This document shows, in pieces, positions 37,211 through 46,569 of a DNA stretch of 64,000 bases. Made by a program: the position numbers and the translations under genes. Numbering within the stretch: position 1 is the first letter of the stretch; the number at the start of each line of letters is the position of its first letter. Source of the stretch: Rhodovulum sulfidophilum DSM 1374 (GTDB lineage: Bacteria; Pseudomonadota; Alphaproteobacteria; Rhodobacterales; Rhodobacteraceae); contig NZ_CP015418.1 of the NCBI RefSeq assembly GCF_001633165.1, positions 3,534,001-3,598,000 of the forward strand, in the 5' to 3' direction. The notes under the pieces were generated by a model, which had not been told where the DNA came from, made no database searches, and saw only the letters and a list, made by a program, of their open reading frames with translations.

Positions 37211-37966
37211 TTACCCGTTGCGGCGCCGGAGCGCAGCCAGCCCGCCCAGCGCCGCGGCCAGCATCAGCCCGGTCGCAGGCAGCGGCACCGGCGCCGGAAC
37301 CGTGCTGATCGCCCCCAGCCCGTAGATGTCGACCCCGGCCCAGGGGCCGTCATAGGGCAGATTCTGGTTATCCGTTCCGCAGGCCTCGCCGACGCTGTAG
37401 ACCATGCGCCCCGTCTCGCGGTTGCAATAGCGCGGCATGTCGTAGATCGCGACCAGCGAGAAGCGCATCCCGGGCGCGACCCCGGCCAGGCTGTCGATGT
37501 CGAAGCCAAGCGAGCCGCCGAACAGGACAGGACCCGCCGGCCCCGTCAGCTGATGCCAGCTCGCGCCGCTTTCCTCGGTTCCGGCCCCGATCCAGGCCAT
37601 GAAATGCTCGTCATGATCGCCGCCCGCGAAGATCTGCAGATCGGGTGCGTCATCGCCCGAGGGCACTAGGAAATTGTCGGCAAAGCCCAGAACCAGCTCG
37701 CCGCCCTCGCCCAGCGAGACATAGCCGCTGCATTCGCCGAGATAGCGGTCTGGCGCCGCCCAGGCCACGCCAAGGGCGAGGGAGGCGTCATTGCAGGGCG
37801 CCACGTCGCCCCCGAAGCCGAAGCCCGGCGAGAAACGCAGGACCCTGTCGGCGAAGGACATGTCGCCGCCGGGAAAATCGATCCCGTAGACGGTGGAGGC
37901 AGCCGCGCCCTCGGCGGCAAGAACAAGGGCAGCCCCCAGCAGGGCGGCCGGAACGGCATGGGTCAT
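37211..37966 (-). CDS. VPLPA-CTERM sorting domain protein
   Basis: This 251-residue exported protein has a hydrophobic N-terminal signal (AVPAALLGAALVLAAEGAAA). The C-terminus, VPLPATGLMLAAALGGLAAL followed by Arg-rich residues, is the VPLPA-CTERM signal, a sorting tag recognised by an exosortase-like system and often linked to surface polysaccharide. The middle is a beta-rich domain I do not recognise, with an FPGGDMSFADRVLRFSPG start and four cysteines. The start at 37966 has GGGGAGAG upstream. No exosortase gene is in the window. Confidence 0.85.
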   Translation of the reverse strand: MTHAVPAALLGAALVLAAEGAAASTVYGIDFPGGDMSFADRVLRFSPGFGFGGDVAPCNDASLALGVAWAAPDRYLGECSGYVSLGEGGELVLGFADNFLVPSGDDAPDLQIFAGGDHDEHFMAWIGAGTEESGASWHQLTGPAGPVLFGGSLGFDIDSLAGVAPGMRFSLVAIYDMPRYCNRETGRMVYSVGEACGTDNQNLPYDGPWAGVDIYGLGAISTVPAPVPLPATGLMLAAALGGLAALRRRNG

Positions 37967-38070
37967 GGCAGGCTCTCCCCGGATCGCCCGGCCAGTCGCC
38001 GGGCCCGCCACAACTCTACCCTGGGATGAGTACCCGCTCAAGCAAACAAGGGTTAACGGGCCCCGCCCGC

Positions 38071-39147
38071 TCAGCCGTCGGCGCGAGAGAAGACGCCGGT
38101 CAGCGCCCGCTTGACCAGCGCGCTGACCGAGGGCCGGCGTGCCTCGCGGAACGGCAGCGGGCGGCAGACCTCCATCGCGGCGACGCCGACCCGGGCGGTC
38201 AGCGCGCCATTCACCACGCCCTCGCCGAAGCGGCGCGACACCTTGGCCAGCATGCCCCCGCCCGCGATCGAACCGATCATGTCATCACCCACCGCGACCG
38301 CGCCGGTGGCGACGAGATGGGTCATCACCGCCCGCGCCAGCCGGATCGAGCCCAGCACCCCGCCGCGCCCGCCATAGATCTCGGCGATGCGGCGGATCAT
38401 CCTCAGATTCGCGGTCAGCGCGGTCAGCAGATCGGCCAGCGCCAGCGGGACGATGGCGGTGATCGCCGCCACCTGCCGCGCCGCCGCCTCGATCTCGCGC
38501 GTGGCAACGGCATCGAGCGGCGCCAGAAGCTCGCGCTCGGCCAGCCCCATCAGCCCGTCGGCATCGAACAGCTCGTCGCGCTTCTCGGCCAGCCGGGCCC
38601 GGCCCCAGCGGGTATCCTCGCGCGCCCGGTAGAACGTCGTCAGCCGGTCGACCAGCGCCCGCGCCGCCTTGACGTCATTGGCCCCGATCGCGGCCTCGGC
38701 CTCGCGATGCAGCGTGTCGAGCCGCCGGAGCCGGGCAAAGGCCGCCATCTCGCGCAGCGAAATCAACAGCACCGCCAGCACGACCAGCCCCACCAGCCCC
38801 AAGGCCACGGCGCCGAGGATCTCGTTGCGCTGGAAGAGCCCGATCACGAAATTCCAGGCCGCGACCGAGATCACGAAGCCAAGAAGCGTCACGAAGGAGG
38901 TCCAGAAGAACCGGGCGAGCCGCGACGAACGCCGCGACGCCAGCAGCGCCACGGTCTTCATCGCCCGGCCCTCGGGCGCCATCTCGTCCTCGTCATCGGG
39001 CACCGGCGGCGCGTCGGCCGGACCGCGCGGCGGCTCGTCCTCCTGCGGATCGGAAAACGGATCGGGCCGGGGGGCGGAATTTCGGGCAGGCCGCGCAAAG
39101 GACCTTTCCTCGTCCTCGAGGTCGAACACAACGGGACGGCGGGTCAT
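38071..39147 (-). CDS. TIGR01620/DUF697 membrane protein (YcjF-like)
   Basis: This 358-residue inner-membrane protein has an acidic, Pro-rich N-terminal tail (about residues 1-60), two transmembrane segments (FVTLLGFVISVAAWNFVIGL and ILGAVALGLVGLVVLAVLLI, about 85-132) and a C-terminal DUF697 domain (RIAEIYGGRGGVLGS...GDDMIGS). It is translationally coupled to the ycjX homologue, overlapping its stop by four bases; the pair ycjX-ycjF is conserved in proteobacteria and linked to envelope stress. Precise function unknown. Confidence 0.88.
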   Translation of the reverse strand: MTRRPVVFDLEDEERSFARPARNSAPRPDPFSDPQEDEPPRGPADAPPVPDDEDEMAPEGRAMKTVALLASRRSSRLARFFWTSFVTLLGFVISVAAWNFVIGLFQRNEILGAVALGLVGLVVLAVLLISLREMAAFARLRRLDTLHREAEAAIGANDVKAARALVDRLTTFYRAREDTRWGRARLAEKRDELFDADGLMGLAERELLAPLDAVATREIEAAARQVAAITAIVPLALADLLTALTANLRMIRRIAEIYGGRGGVLGSIRLARAVMTHLVATGAVAVGDDMIGSIAGGGMLAKVSRRFGEGVVNGALTARVGVAAMEVCRPLPFREARRPSVSALVKRALTGVFSRADG

Positions 39148-40574
39148 CTCAGGCGATCTCCCAGCAGGAATTCGGCGGCCTTGTCGAGCCGGATATGCGG
39201 CGGCCCCTCGCCCGGTTTCATCGTCAGCCGGGCCGGGGCGAAATGCATGACCTGGTAATCGCCGTCGAGCCAGTCCTCGGCCCCCTCGCGGGCGGGCTCC
39301 AGCAACAGCGCCGGATCCTCGGGCAGCTCGCCCGGGTAAAGCGCGGCCTGCCGACCGGTCGACATCAGCGTGCCGCGCACGCAGTCATAGCTTTCGCCGC
39401 GCTGCTCGCGGGTTTCCTCGACCGTCGCCCGAAGCGCGGCAATGGCCATCGCGGCGGTATCGGCACCCGCGAAATCGGCGCGGCGCCGCGCCTCCTTCAT
39501 CAGCGCCTGCATGATCGAGGTCAGCCGGGCATGCTGGGAATGGTGCAGATGGTCGGCCTTGGTCGCGGCGAACAGGATCTTCTCGACCCGCTTGCCCGTC
39601 AGGAAGCGTGTGAGCCAGGCGTTGCGCCCGGGCCGGAACGCGCCGAGGATCTCGGTCATCGCGCGGCGCAGATCCTCGACCGCGCGGGGCCCGGCATGGA
39701 TGGCGCCCAGCGCATCGACCAGCACCACCTGCCGGTCGATCCGCGAGAAATGATCGCGGAAGAAGGGTTTGACCACCTCGCGCTTGTAGGCCTCATAGCG
39801 GCGCTCCATCTCGCGCCAGAGGCTGCCGCGGGGCGTGCTGCCGCCCGGCACCGGCAGGGGCGCGAAGGTCAGGACGGGCGAGCCAGCCATCTCTCCCGGC
39901 AACAGGAACCGCCCCGGGGTGCAATCGGAAAAGCCCGCCTCGCGCGCGATGTTCAGCGCCTCGGTGAAGCGCGCGGCCAGAAGCTGTGCGGTGGCCTCGT
40001 CGAAGGCCGCCCCGGGATCGATCCCGGCCAGCGCCGCGACGAACCCGTCCGAGCCCGGCCGCCGGTCGAGCCGGCCCAGCGTCTCGGCCGCCCATTCGGC
40101 ATAATCCTTGTCCATCAGCGCCAGATCCAGCAGCCATTCGCCGGGATAATCGACGATATCGACATGGATCGTGCGCGGGCCCGTCACCGCGCCGAAGATG
40201 CTGCCAAGCCCGCCGGGCCGCACCTTCAGCGACAGCCGCAATTCCGAGACGGCACGGGTCGAGTCGGGCCAGCGCGGCTCGGACCCGGTCATCGCCGCCA
40301 GATGCGCCTCGTAATCGAAACGCGGCACGGTATTGTCGGGCTGCGGTCTCAGATAGGCCGAGACGATCGCCCCCGAGGCAGCCGCGCGCAGCTGCGGCAT
40401 CCGCCCCCGGTCCAGCAGGTTCGCCACCAGCGAGGTGATGAACACGGTCTTGCCCGCGCGCGACAGGCCGGTCACGCCCAACCGCAGCACGGGTTCCATG
40501 AAGGTCTCGGAGACCGAGGCGGCGATGCCTTCGACGCCGCGTGTCATTCCATCCGCAAGATCGCCGATGCGCAC
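39144..40574 (-). CDS. YcjX-family P-loop GTPase-like protein
   Basis: This 476-residue protein has a Walker A motif, GVTGLSRAGKTVFITSL, about 40 residues in and a downstream HVDIVDYPGEWLLDL segment consistent with Walker B/G3. The family (YcjX) is a predicted GTPase or ATPase regulated by phage-shock or heat-shock systems in enterobacteria. Here it is followed, with an ATGA overlap, by the YcjF-like membrane protein. The start at 40574 gives MRIGDLADGMTRGVEGIAAS, the usual N-terminus. Confidence 0.9.
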   Translation of the reverse strand: MRIGDLADGMTRGVEGIAASVSETFMEPVLRLGVTGLSRAGKTVFITSLVANLLDRGRMPQLRAAASGAIVSAYLRPQPDNTVPRFDYEAHLAAMTGSEPRWPDSTRAVSELRLSLKVRPGGLGSIFGAVTGPRTIHVDIVDYPGEWLLDLALMDKDYAEWAAETLGRLDRRPGSDGFVAALAGIDPGAAFDEATAQLLAARFTEALNIAREAGFSDCTPGRFLLPGEMAGSPVLTFAPLPVPGGSTPRGSLWREMERRYEAYKREVVKPFFRDHFSRIDRQVVLVDALGAIHAGPRAVEDLRRAMTEILGAFRPGRNAWLTRFLTGKRVEKILFAATKADHLHHSQHARLTSIMQALMKEARRRADFAGADTAAMAIAALRATVEETREQRGESYDCVRGTLMSTGRQAALYPGELPEDPALLLEPAREGAEDWLDGDYQVMHFAPARLTMKPGEGPPHIRLDKAAEFLLGDRLR

Positions 40575-40682
40575 GATTGCTCCTTTCGAAGTCCGGGTGA
40601 CAGTTAATCACGCAGCGCCGCCACTGCCAGCCCCCAAGCGGCCCGATTGCCAAGGAAGGATTGTCGCGGTAACCGGGGCGCC

Positions 40683-41453
40683 ATGCCCCGCTATGCACTG
40701 AAACTCGAATATGACGGCAGGCCGTTTTCCGGCTGGCAACGCCAGGCCGACCGCCCCTCGGTGCAGGGCGCGGTCGAGGCGGCGCTGGCCCGGCTGGAAC
40801 GCGACCTGCCCTCGATCGCGGCGGCGGGGCGCACCGATGCGGGCGTGCATGCGCTGGGTCAGGTCGCGCATTGCGACATGGCGAAGGACTGGGACCCGTT
40901 CCGCCTGTCGGAGGCGCTGAACCATCACCTGAAACCGCATCCGGTCGCGGTGGTGGCCTGCGCCGCGGTGTCCGACGATTTCCATGCCCGCTTCTCGGCC
41001 CAGGAAAGACGCTATCTGTTCCGGCTGGTCTCGCGCCGGGCGCCTTTGGTGCATGACAAGGGCCACATCTGGCGGGTGGGCCATCCGCTGGCGCTGGCGC
41101 CGATGCAGGAGGCGGCCCGGCATCTTCTGGGACGGCACGATTTCACCACCTTCCGCGCCTCGCTCTGCCAGGCTGCCTCGCCGGTCAAGACGCTCGACGC
41201 GCTCGACATCGAGGAGCTGGACTATCCCGGCGGGCGCGAGTTCCGCTTTCACGTCCGCGCCCGCAGCTTCCTGCACAATCAGGTGCGCAGCTTCGTCGGC
41301 ACGCTCGAACGGGTCGGCGCGGGTGCCTGGGCCCCCGAAGACGTCAAGGCGGCCCTCGAGGCCTGCGACCGCGCCGCCTGCGGCCCGGTCTGCCCGCCCG
41401 ACGGGCTGTACCTCGCCGCAGCGCGCTACGACCCGTCGCCTTTCGACACCTGA
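40683..41453 (+). CDS. truA: tRNA pseudouridine(38-40) synthase
   Basis: TruA converts U38-U40 in tRNA anticodon stems to pseudouridine. It has 256 residues. The catalytic Asp52 lies in [21 protein letters not shown] and [15 protein letters not shown] are family motifs. The start at 40683 ([12 protein letters not shown]) is the standard N-terminus; an upstream in-frame ATG is not supported. It is divergent from ycjX and has a weak ribosome site. Confidence 0.95.
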   Translation: MPRYALKLEYDGRPFSGWQRQADRPSVQGAVEAALARLERDLPSIAAAGRTDAGVHALGQVAHCDMAKDWDPFRLSEALNHHLKPHPVAVVACAAVSDDFHARFSAQERRYLFRLVSRRAPLVHDKGHIWRVGHPLALAPMQEAARHLLGRHDFTTFRASLCQAASPVKTLDALDIEELDYPGGREFRFHVRARSFLHNQVRSFVGTLERVGAGAWAPEDVKAALEACDRAACGPVCPPDGLYLAAARYDPSPFDT

Positions 41454-42023
41454 CTGCCCCCTGCGAAAGCCTAACACTGCGGCGTCACGGCCCGGCGCCG
41501 CGTATTCGCCCGCTTTCAACGCGCGGCGCACCGACAACTGCAAGCGCGCGCGGTCGCTTCGGTAAACCGCGCCCTCTCTGCCACGGCTGCCGGCTTTGGA
41601 ACGCGATGAGAGCCTCGCCTTTCAAAAGATCGAACCGAAGGCGTCTGAACCATATCAAAACATGACGGCTCCGGAGCACGGAAATCGTGACCGCGGGAAA
41701 CCCTCGCCCCCCTTGTCCTTTCGGCCCCAGTCTGTGGGGGGGGGGGGTCGAAAGATCCGGGCAAGACCTCCCCATGTTTCGCAAGACATATGTCCCGGCA
41801 TCGAGGGACGCCCCGAGCTTTCGGCGCCAAGCGAAACACGCGCCAAAGCGGTAACGCGCCCCTCCCCAGGACATGGATCACGAGGCGCCCACCCCCGGTG
41901 CTTTCCCGACGTGCCCCGGCCTCTGCTCAAATGGTCCTTTCTCAACTTGATCGGACATACCGCGTTGTGCATCCTTGTCGCGTTTTTGCCGTTCTCTTTA
42001 GATCAGTCATTTCCGGATCGCTC
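41454..42023. other. Intergenic region with a 12-G tract
   Basis: This is 570 bases upstream of a GT87-type gene with no convincing coding frame; several short frames overlap on both strands. A homopolymer of twelve G occupies 41736-41747. The stretch nearest 42023 is AT-richer and may hold the promoter of the next gene, but no clear -10/-35 pair could be fixed. Confidence 0.5.
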
Positions 42024-43277
42024 ATGCCGTCAGAAAGCGCTTTTCTGCCCCGCCATCGGCAGATCTTTTTCACCTGCCTCTCCGTTTTCCTGGTGATGCT
42101 CGGCTGCGGCGTCACGCTCTGGAAGGCCATCTTCGCGGACGGACCGTCGCGGCATCTGGACACGGCCTGGCTGATCGCGGGGACAAACTGCCTTTTCAAC
42201 GGGATGTCGCCTTATGACATCGACAATTTCACCGCCTGCTGGGCCGACAGCCTGAGCCAGGACTATATGGCCCCATTCGTCTTTCCTCCGGGTATCTTTC
42301 TGCTGTCCTTTCCGATGGGGCTGCTCCCGGAGGCCGGGGCCAGACTTTACTGGAGCGCGATAGGTGCGGCGACCGTGCCGCTGCTTGCGCTGGCCCTGTG
42401 GCAGGTCGCCCGGGTCACAGCGGTCGACGGCCCGGCCCGGCTGCTACGCGCCTGCTGGGTGACGCTGGGTGTCTCGATCGGCGGGACCGCCGGCGCGCTC
42501 TATGTGGGTCAGCCCAGCGTGCTGGTCGCGCTCGGGATCTGCCTCGTCCATCTCGGCCTTCGCGACAGCCGCGCCGCTGTCTTCCTGACGGGCGCGGTGC
42601 TCTGCTCGCTGAAACCGCATCTCTCGTTGATCTGGTTTGTCGTGGCGGTACTGATGCCGCCCGCGCGGCTGGCCAGAGCCAAGGGTCTGCTGGCCGGTCT
42701 CGTCCTTCTCGCCGCGGCGGCGCTGACCCTCGCCGATCCGCAGATTTTTTCAGACTACCTGCATGCGCTGGAGGTGCATGCAGGGAGCGCGACAAGCAAG
42801 CTCGCGAGGGCCGAACTGCTTTACGGCCTGCCCGGGCTGCTCGACTGGGGGCGGAGCCATCCGCGGGGGATCGCGATACTGGCAGTCGCGCTTGTCATAT
42901 CTGCCGCCGCCGGACGGGCGCTGGCACGGCGGCGCCCGGCGCAATGCGACTGGAGCATACCGATGCTGGCCGGAGCCTGCCTCGCCGGGGCCTTCGTGTC
43001 GGCTCACAAGGGCTATGACTTCGCCGTCTATGCGCTTGTCCTGGCGCTGGCCGCCCATCTGCCCCGGACGGTTCAGACCTTGCTGCTGGTGCCGGCCCTG
43101 CTGATCTGGCGCCCGGCCCTGCTCGATCTGCTGCCCGTCCCCGGCACGGCGAACCATGTCGTCCTTGTCGACGCCGTGCTGGCCTGCAGCGCGGGCTTTC
43201 TGATCCTCTACGGCCTCGGCCAGCGCCCCCGGTCACAGCAAAGCCCAGTGACCGCCCCGGTCGTGCCGCGAATCTAG
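42024..43277 (+). CDS. GT87-type integral membrane glycosyltransferase
   Basis: This 417-residue polytopic protein has about ten to twelve hydrophobic segments. Early acidic residues follow the first membrane span (GPSRHLDTAWLIAG), and the GT87 landmarks FPPGIFLLSFPMGLLPEAGA and SLKPHLSLIWF are visible. GT87 enzymes transfer mannose or another sugar from a polyprenyl-phosphate donor outside the membrane. The start at 42024 (MPSESAFLPRHRQIFF) puts the first span just after the N-terminus; a longer open frame upstream is probably not translated. Acceptor unknown. Confidence 0.75.
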   Translation: MPSESAFLPRHRQIFFTCLSVFLVMLGCGVTLWKAIFADGPSRHLDTAWLIAGTNCLFNGMSPYDIDNFTACWADSLSQDYMAPFVFPPGIFLLSFPMGLLPEAGARLYWSAIGAATVPLLALALWQVARVTAVDGPARLLRACWVTLGVSIGGTAGALYVGQPSVLVALGICLVHLGLRDSRAAVFLTGAVLCSLKPHLSLIWFVVAVLMPPARLARAKGLLAGLVLLAAAALTLADPQIFSDYLHALEVHAGSATSKLARAELLYGLPGLLDWGRSHPRGIAILAVALVISAAAGRALARRRPAQCDWSIPMLAGACLAGAFVSAHKGYDFAVYALVLALAAHLPRTVQTLLLVPALLIWRPALLDLLPVPGTANHVVLVDAVLACSAGFLILYGLGQRPRSQQSPVTAPVVPRI

Positions 43278-43383
43278 CCCAAGGCAGAGTTTCTTCGAGT
43301 TTTAGGCAATCGCCGTGAAGCCCTTCACCGCTTGTTTAGACAGACAGCGCAAAGACCGAAGGGATGCAATACGGAGGCGGCAA

Positions 43384-45600
43384 GTGGCACATCTGTTTGG
43401 AACGGTTTCGGGCAAGCTCCTGTTTGTCACAGGGGTGGCCGTGTCGGCGATCGTTCTTGGGCATTCGCTCTACAGCGGCTGGCAATCCTCGCAGCGGGTC
43501 AACCGAGAAGTGATGGAACTCGCCTCCGAAAAAGCCGGCCTGCTGGCCCAGAAGGTCGCGGGCCAGATCACCGAGGCCACCTCGGTCGGCAGCGCAATGG
43601 GCGGCGCGCTCGCGGGCTATATCGAGACCGGCCGCGCCACGCGGCCCGACATCATCGCGATGATCGGAGGCGTGCCCGGCCAGTACGACAATATCTTCGG
43701 CGCCTGGATGGCCGGCATTCCGGACGGCCCCACCAACCAGTTGCTGTCGGGCGAAGGCGGCCTGAACCCCGAGGGCATCTTCGCCCCTTGGTGGCACAAG
43801 TCCGACAGCGGCGGGCTGAGCTATGCCACCTTCACCGTCAACACCGACAACGAGTGGTATACGCTGCCCCTGTCGACCGGCCGCTCCGGCATAACCGAAC
43901 CCTATATGAGCGAGGGCGGCTTCCTGATGACCAGCGTCACCCTGCCGGTCCGCGTCGATGGACAGATCGTGGGCATCGCGGGGGTCGATATCGGGCTCGG
44001 CGATCTGACCGCCACGATGAACGACATGACCGCCTTCGAAGGCGGCCGTTCCATGCTGGTAAGCCAGGGCGGCAACTGGCTGGCCAGTGCCGATCCCGCC
44101 GACCTGAACCAGCCTTATGACGAAAACGGGGGCAAGCTGATCTCGGCCGCGCTGGCAGATGGCCGGATGCGCGTGATCCGCGACATGCCCGACGGCGCCA
44201 CCCGCCTGGTCTATCCGTTCACGGCGCCGGGGATGAACACGACCTGGGCTGCGCTGGTCGATGTCCCCGCCGAGGTCTTCTCGGCTCCGGTCCGGGCGGA
44301 ATTCGTCCGGACCATGACCGGCGGCGCCCTGATCCTGGCGATGGCGCTCGGTACCCTCTACCTCGCCTCGATGGCGATGGTCCGGCGCCCGCTTGCCCGG
44401 ATGCTGGTCGCGGTCGATGAACTGGCCGCGGGCGATTACGCCAGACCCGTGCCCGGTCGCGAGCGCCGCGACGAGATCGGCGCCATGGCGGGCTCGGTCG
44501 AGGCCCTGCGCGAGGGACTGCTCGAGAAGAACGAGCTGGAGAAGGAACAGGAGCAGCTTCGCGGCGAACAGGAGCGGGTGGTCGCCGATCTGGCCTCGGG
44601 GCTGCGGTCCTTGTCCGAGGGCGACCTGACCAGCACCATCGACACGAAATTCGCCGACGACTACGAACAGCTCCGCCAGGATTTCAACGCGACGGTCGAG
44701 ACGCTGAACGCGCTGATGGGCGAAATCGTCGAGAACGCGACCGAGATCACCACCCGCGCCGAGGAAATCTCCGGCGCCTCGGACGATCTCTCGCGCCGCA
44801 CCGAGAACCAGGCCGCGACGCTGGAACAGACCGCGGCCGCGATGGACGAGATGACGGCCAGCGTCCGCGCGGCCGCCGAGGGTGCAGCCAAGGTGGAGGA
44901 TGTCGTGCGGGAGGCGCGCGGTAATGCCGAACAGTCCGGCCTGGTGGTCAAGGAGGCCATCGGAGCGATGTCGGAGATCAAGAAATCCTCGGACGGGATC
45001 AACCAGATCATCGGCGTGATCGACGACATCGCCTTCCAGACCAACCTGCTGGCGCTGAATGCGGGCGTCGAGGCGGCGCGGGCCGGCGAGGCCGGACGCG
45101 GCTTTGCGGTCGTGGCCTCCGAGGTGCGGGCGCTGGCCCAGCGCTCCTCCGAAGCCGCCAAGGAGATCAAGACCCTGATCTCGGCCAGTTCCGATCAGGT
45201 CGAGACCGGCGTCTCCCTGGTCAACCGCGGGGGGGCGGCGCTGACCGACATCGTCGAACGGGTGGGCAACATCGCGGCGCTGATCGCCGATATCGCAACC
45301 GGCGCGCAGGAGCAATCGGTCGGCCTCGGCGAGATCAATGTGGGGGTGAACGAGCTCGACAAGGTGACCCAGCAGAATGCGGCCATGGTCGAAGAGGCGA
45401 ATGCCGCCGCGGTGACCATGAAGCAGGAGGCGGGCAATCTGCAGACCCTCGTCGCCCGGTTCCGCCTGAAGGGACCCGCCGCCACCGTTTCCGTCCGCCC
45501 CCGCACGGAGACCGCCATCCCGGCGGCAGCGCCGACCCCCGCCGCCGAGTTCGAGCCGCCGAAACGCGCCGTCAACGACGCTGGATGGCAGGATTTCTAG
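43384..45600 (+). CDS. Methyl-accepting chemotaxis protein with periplasmic sensor domain
   Basis: This chemoreceptor has 738 residues from the GTG at 43384, which has a GGAGG six bases upstream; an earlier GTG at 43315 would add 23 residues but lacks such a site. Order: TM1 (about 8-29), a large periplasmic dCache-like sensor (about 45-310) with GVDIGLGDL, TM2 (about 315-337), HAMP, and a cytoplasmic signalling hairpin containing IIGVIDDIAFQTNLLALNAG and VASEVRALAQRSSEAA. The C-terminus ends GWQDF, a W-x-x-F pentapeptide of the sort that tethers CheR/CheB. Ligand unknown. Confidence 0.93.
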   Translation: MAHLFGTVSGKLLFVTGVAVSAIVLGHSLYSGWQSSQRVNREVMELASEKAGLLAQKVAGQITEATSVGSAMGGALAGYIETGRATRPDIIAMIGGVPGQYDNIFGAWMAGIPDGPTNQLLSGEGGLNPEGIFAPWWHKSDSGGLSYATFTVNTDNEWYTLPLSTGRSGITEPYMSEGGFLMTSVTLPVRVDGQIVGIAGVDIGLGDLTATMNDMTAFEGGRSMLVSQGGNWLASADPADLNQPYDENGGKLISAALADGRMRVIRDMPDGATRLVYPFTAPGMNTTWAALVDVPAEVFSAPVRAEFVRTMTGGALILAMALGTLYLASMAMVRRPLARMLVAVDELAAGDYARPVPGRERRDEIGAMAGSVEALREGLLEKNELEKEQEQLRGEQERVVADLASGLRSLSEGDLTSTIDTKFADDYEQLRQDFNATVETLNALMGEIVENATEITTRAEEISGASDDLSRRTENQAATLEQTAAAMDEMTASVRAAAEGAAKVEDVVREARGNAEQSGLVVKEAIGAMSEIKKSSDGINQIIGVIDDIAFQTNLLALNAGVEAARAGEAGRGFAVVASEVRALAQRSSEAAKEIKTLISASSDQVETGVSLVNRGGAALTDIVERVGNIAALIADIATGAQEQSVGLGEINVGVNELDKVTQQNAAMVEEANAAAVTMKQEAGNLQTLVARFRLKGPAATVSVRPRTETAIPAAAPTPAAEFEPPKRAVNDAGWQDF

Positions 45601-46569
45601 GCCTCCGGTCCCGGCAAACGGTCGCGCAGAGCGGTGATGAACCGCTCCGTGCCGGCGTCCCGGATCGTGCTGATCCAGTGATGCCACCTGCGGCCGACGC
45701 GAATTGCTGGCGACCATTCTGCGCCGGTTGATGGGGGCTTCCGGCATCGTAATCTGCCATATCGAGGGCTCATGGGGCCCCTTGCGGATGTGCTCGGACC
45801 TGAGACCACGTGACCTCTCGGCCTAGCCTCGCGCCGCGATCCTCGGGTCCGCGGCAAGGCGCGAATGGGCCGCATCGCGAAGGGGGCAGCGCAGCCACCG
45901 GAGGTAGAATCAAGAGCCATTGCGGCTGCGCCCTCGCGGGACCGGGCGGGCTTGGGCGCAGGACCGGACTTGCCGAGCGGCACTCTGCGACACGGGATCG
46001 CCCTGATCTTGGTTCTCAGACGACGAGGCCTCTTGTTTCGGCCGGACGCCTTGCGCGCGGCCCAGGCGTTCATCGGCCTACCCCCGAGACCGCACAGCGG
46101 CTATCCGCGAGCCATGGCAAGACCTCTCCCTGGGCCCCAGTAGCGGCCCATGACATTGCCCGACATCTGCTTGCGCAGCCGCCGGTCGCGGGGCTGCCTG
46201 ACCGCCACCGGTCTTGGGCCCGCGGTGTCGCCCGGGCCAAACCGAAAACAGGACCTGCAGCAGGCTGGCCGGGATCCACCGCTCGGGCGCGGCAGGAGAT
46301 GGACGAAATCGCCAAGCACAAGCACGTAGCCCCCCCGCACCCGCTTCGAGAGCATCGCTCCCCGCCTGCCGGGTCTTGCACAACGACAGCGCGGCAACGC
46401 CCCGCCATTTGTCGACATGACCTGGCTGGGCGCAGAAAGGAAACTGGCATCGCTGTTTGCCCGGCATTGCGCGACCGGTATCCCGGACGAGCCCCCAACC
46501 GATGACAGAGCACAAAACGCATGGCGGTGGCCGACAGCATGGTCTCCATCGGTCGGTATCGGCCGCCTG
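45601..46569. other. Long intergenic region, nothing recognised
   Basis: This is 969 bases between the chemoreceptor and ktrB. Short frames on the minus strand at 45601-45780 (HHWISTIRDAGTERFITALR) look protein-like but end without a recognisable start or family. The rest gives Arg/Ala/Gly-rich shadow translations. It probably holds eroded sequence. Confidence 0.45.

Noticed and set aside
45810..46505. Overlapping plus- and minus-strand frames in the gap before ktrB
   Set aside because: All are Arg/Ala-rich with no motif or ribosome site; no one frame stands out.
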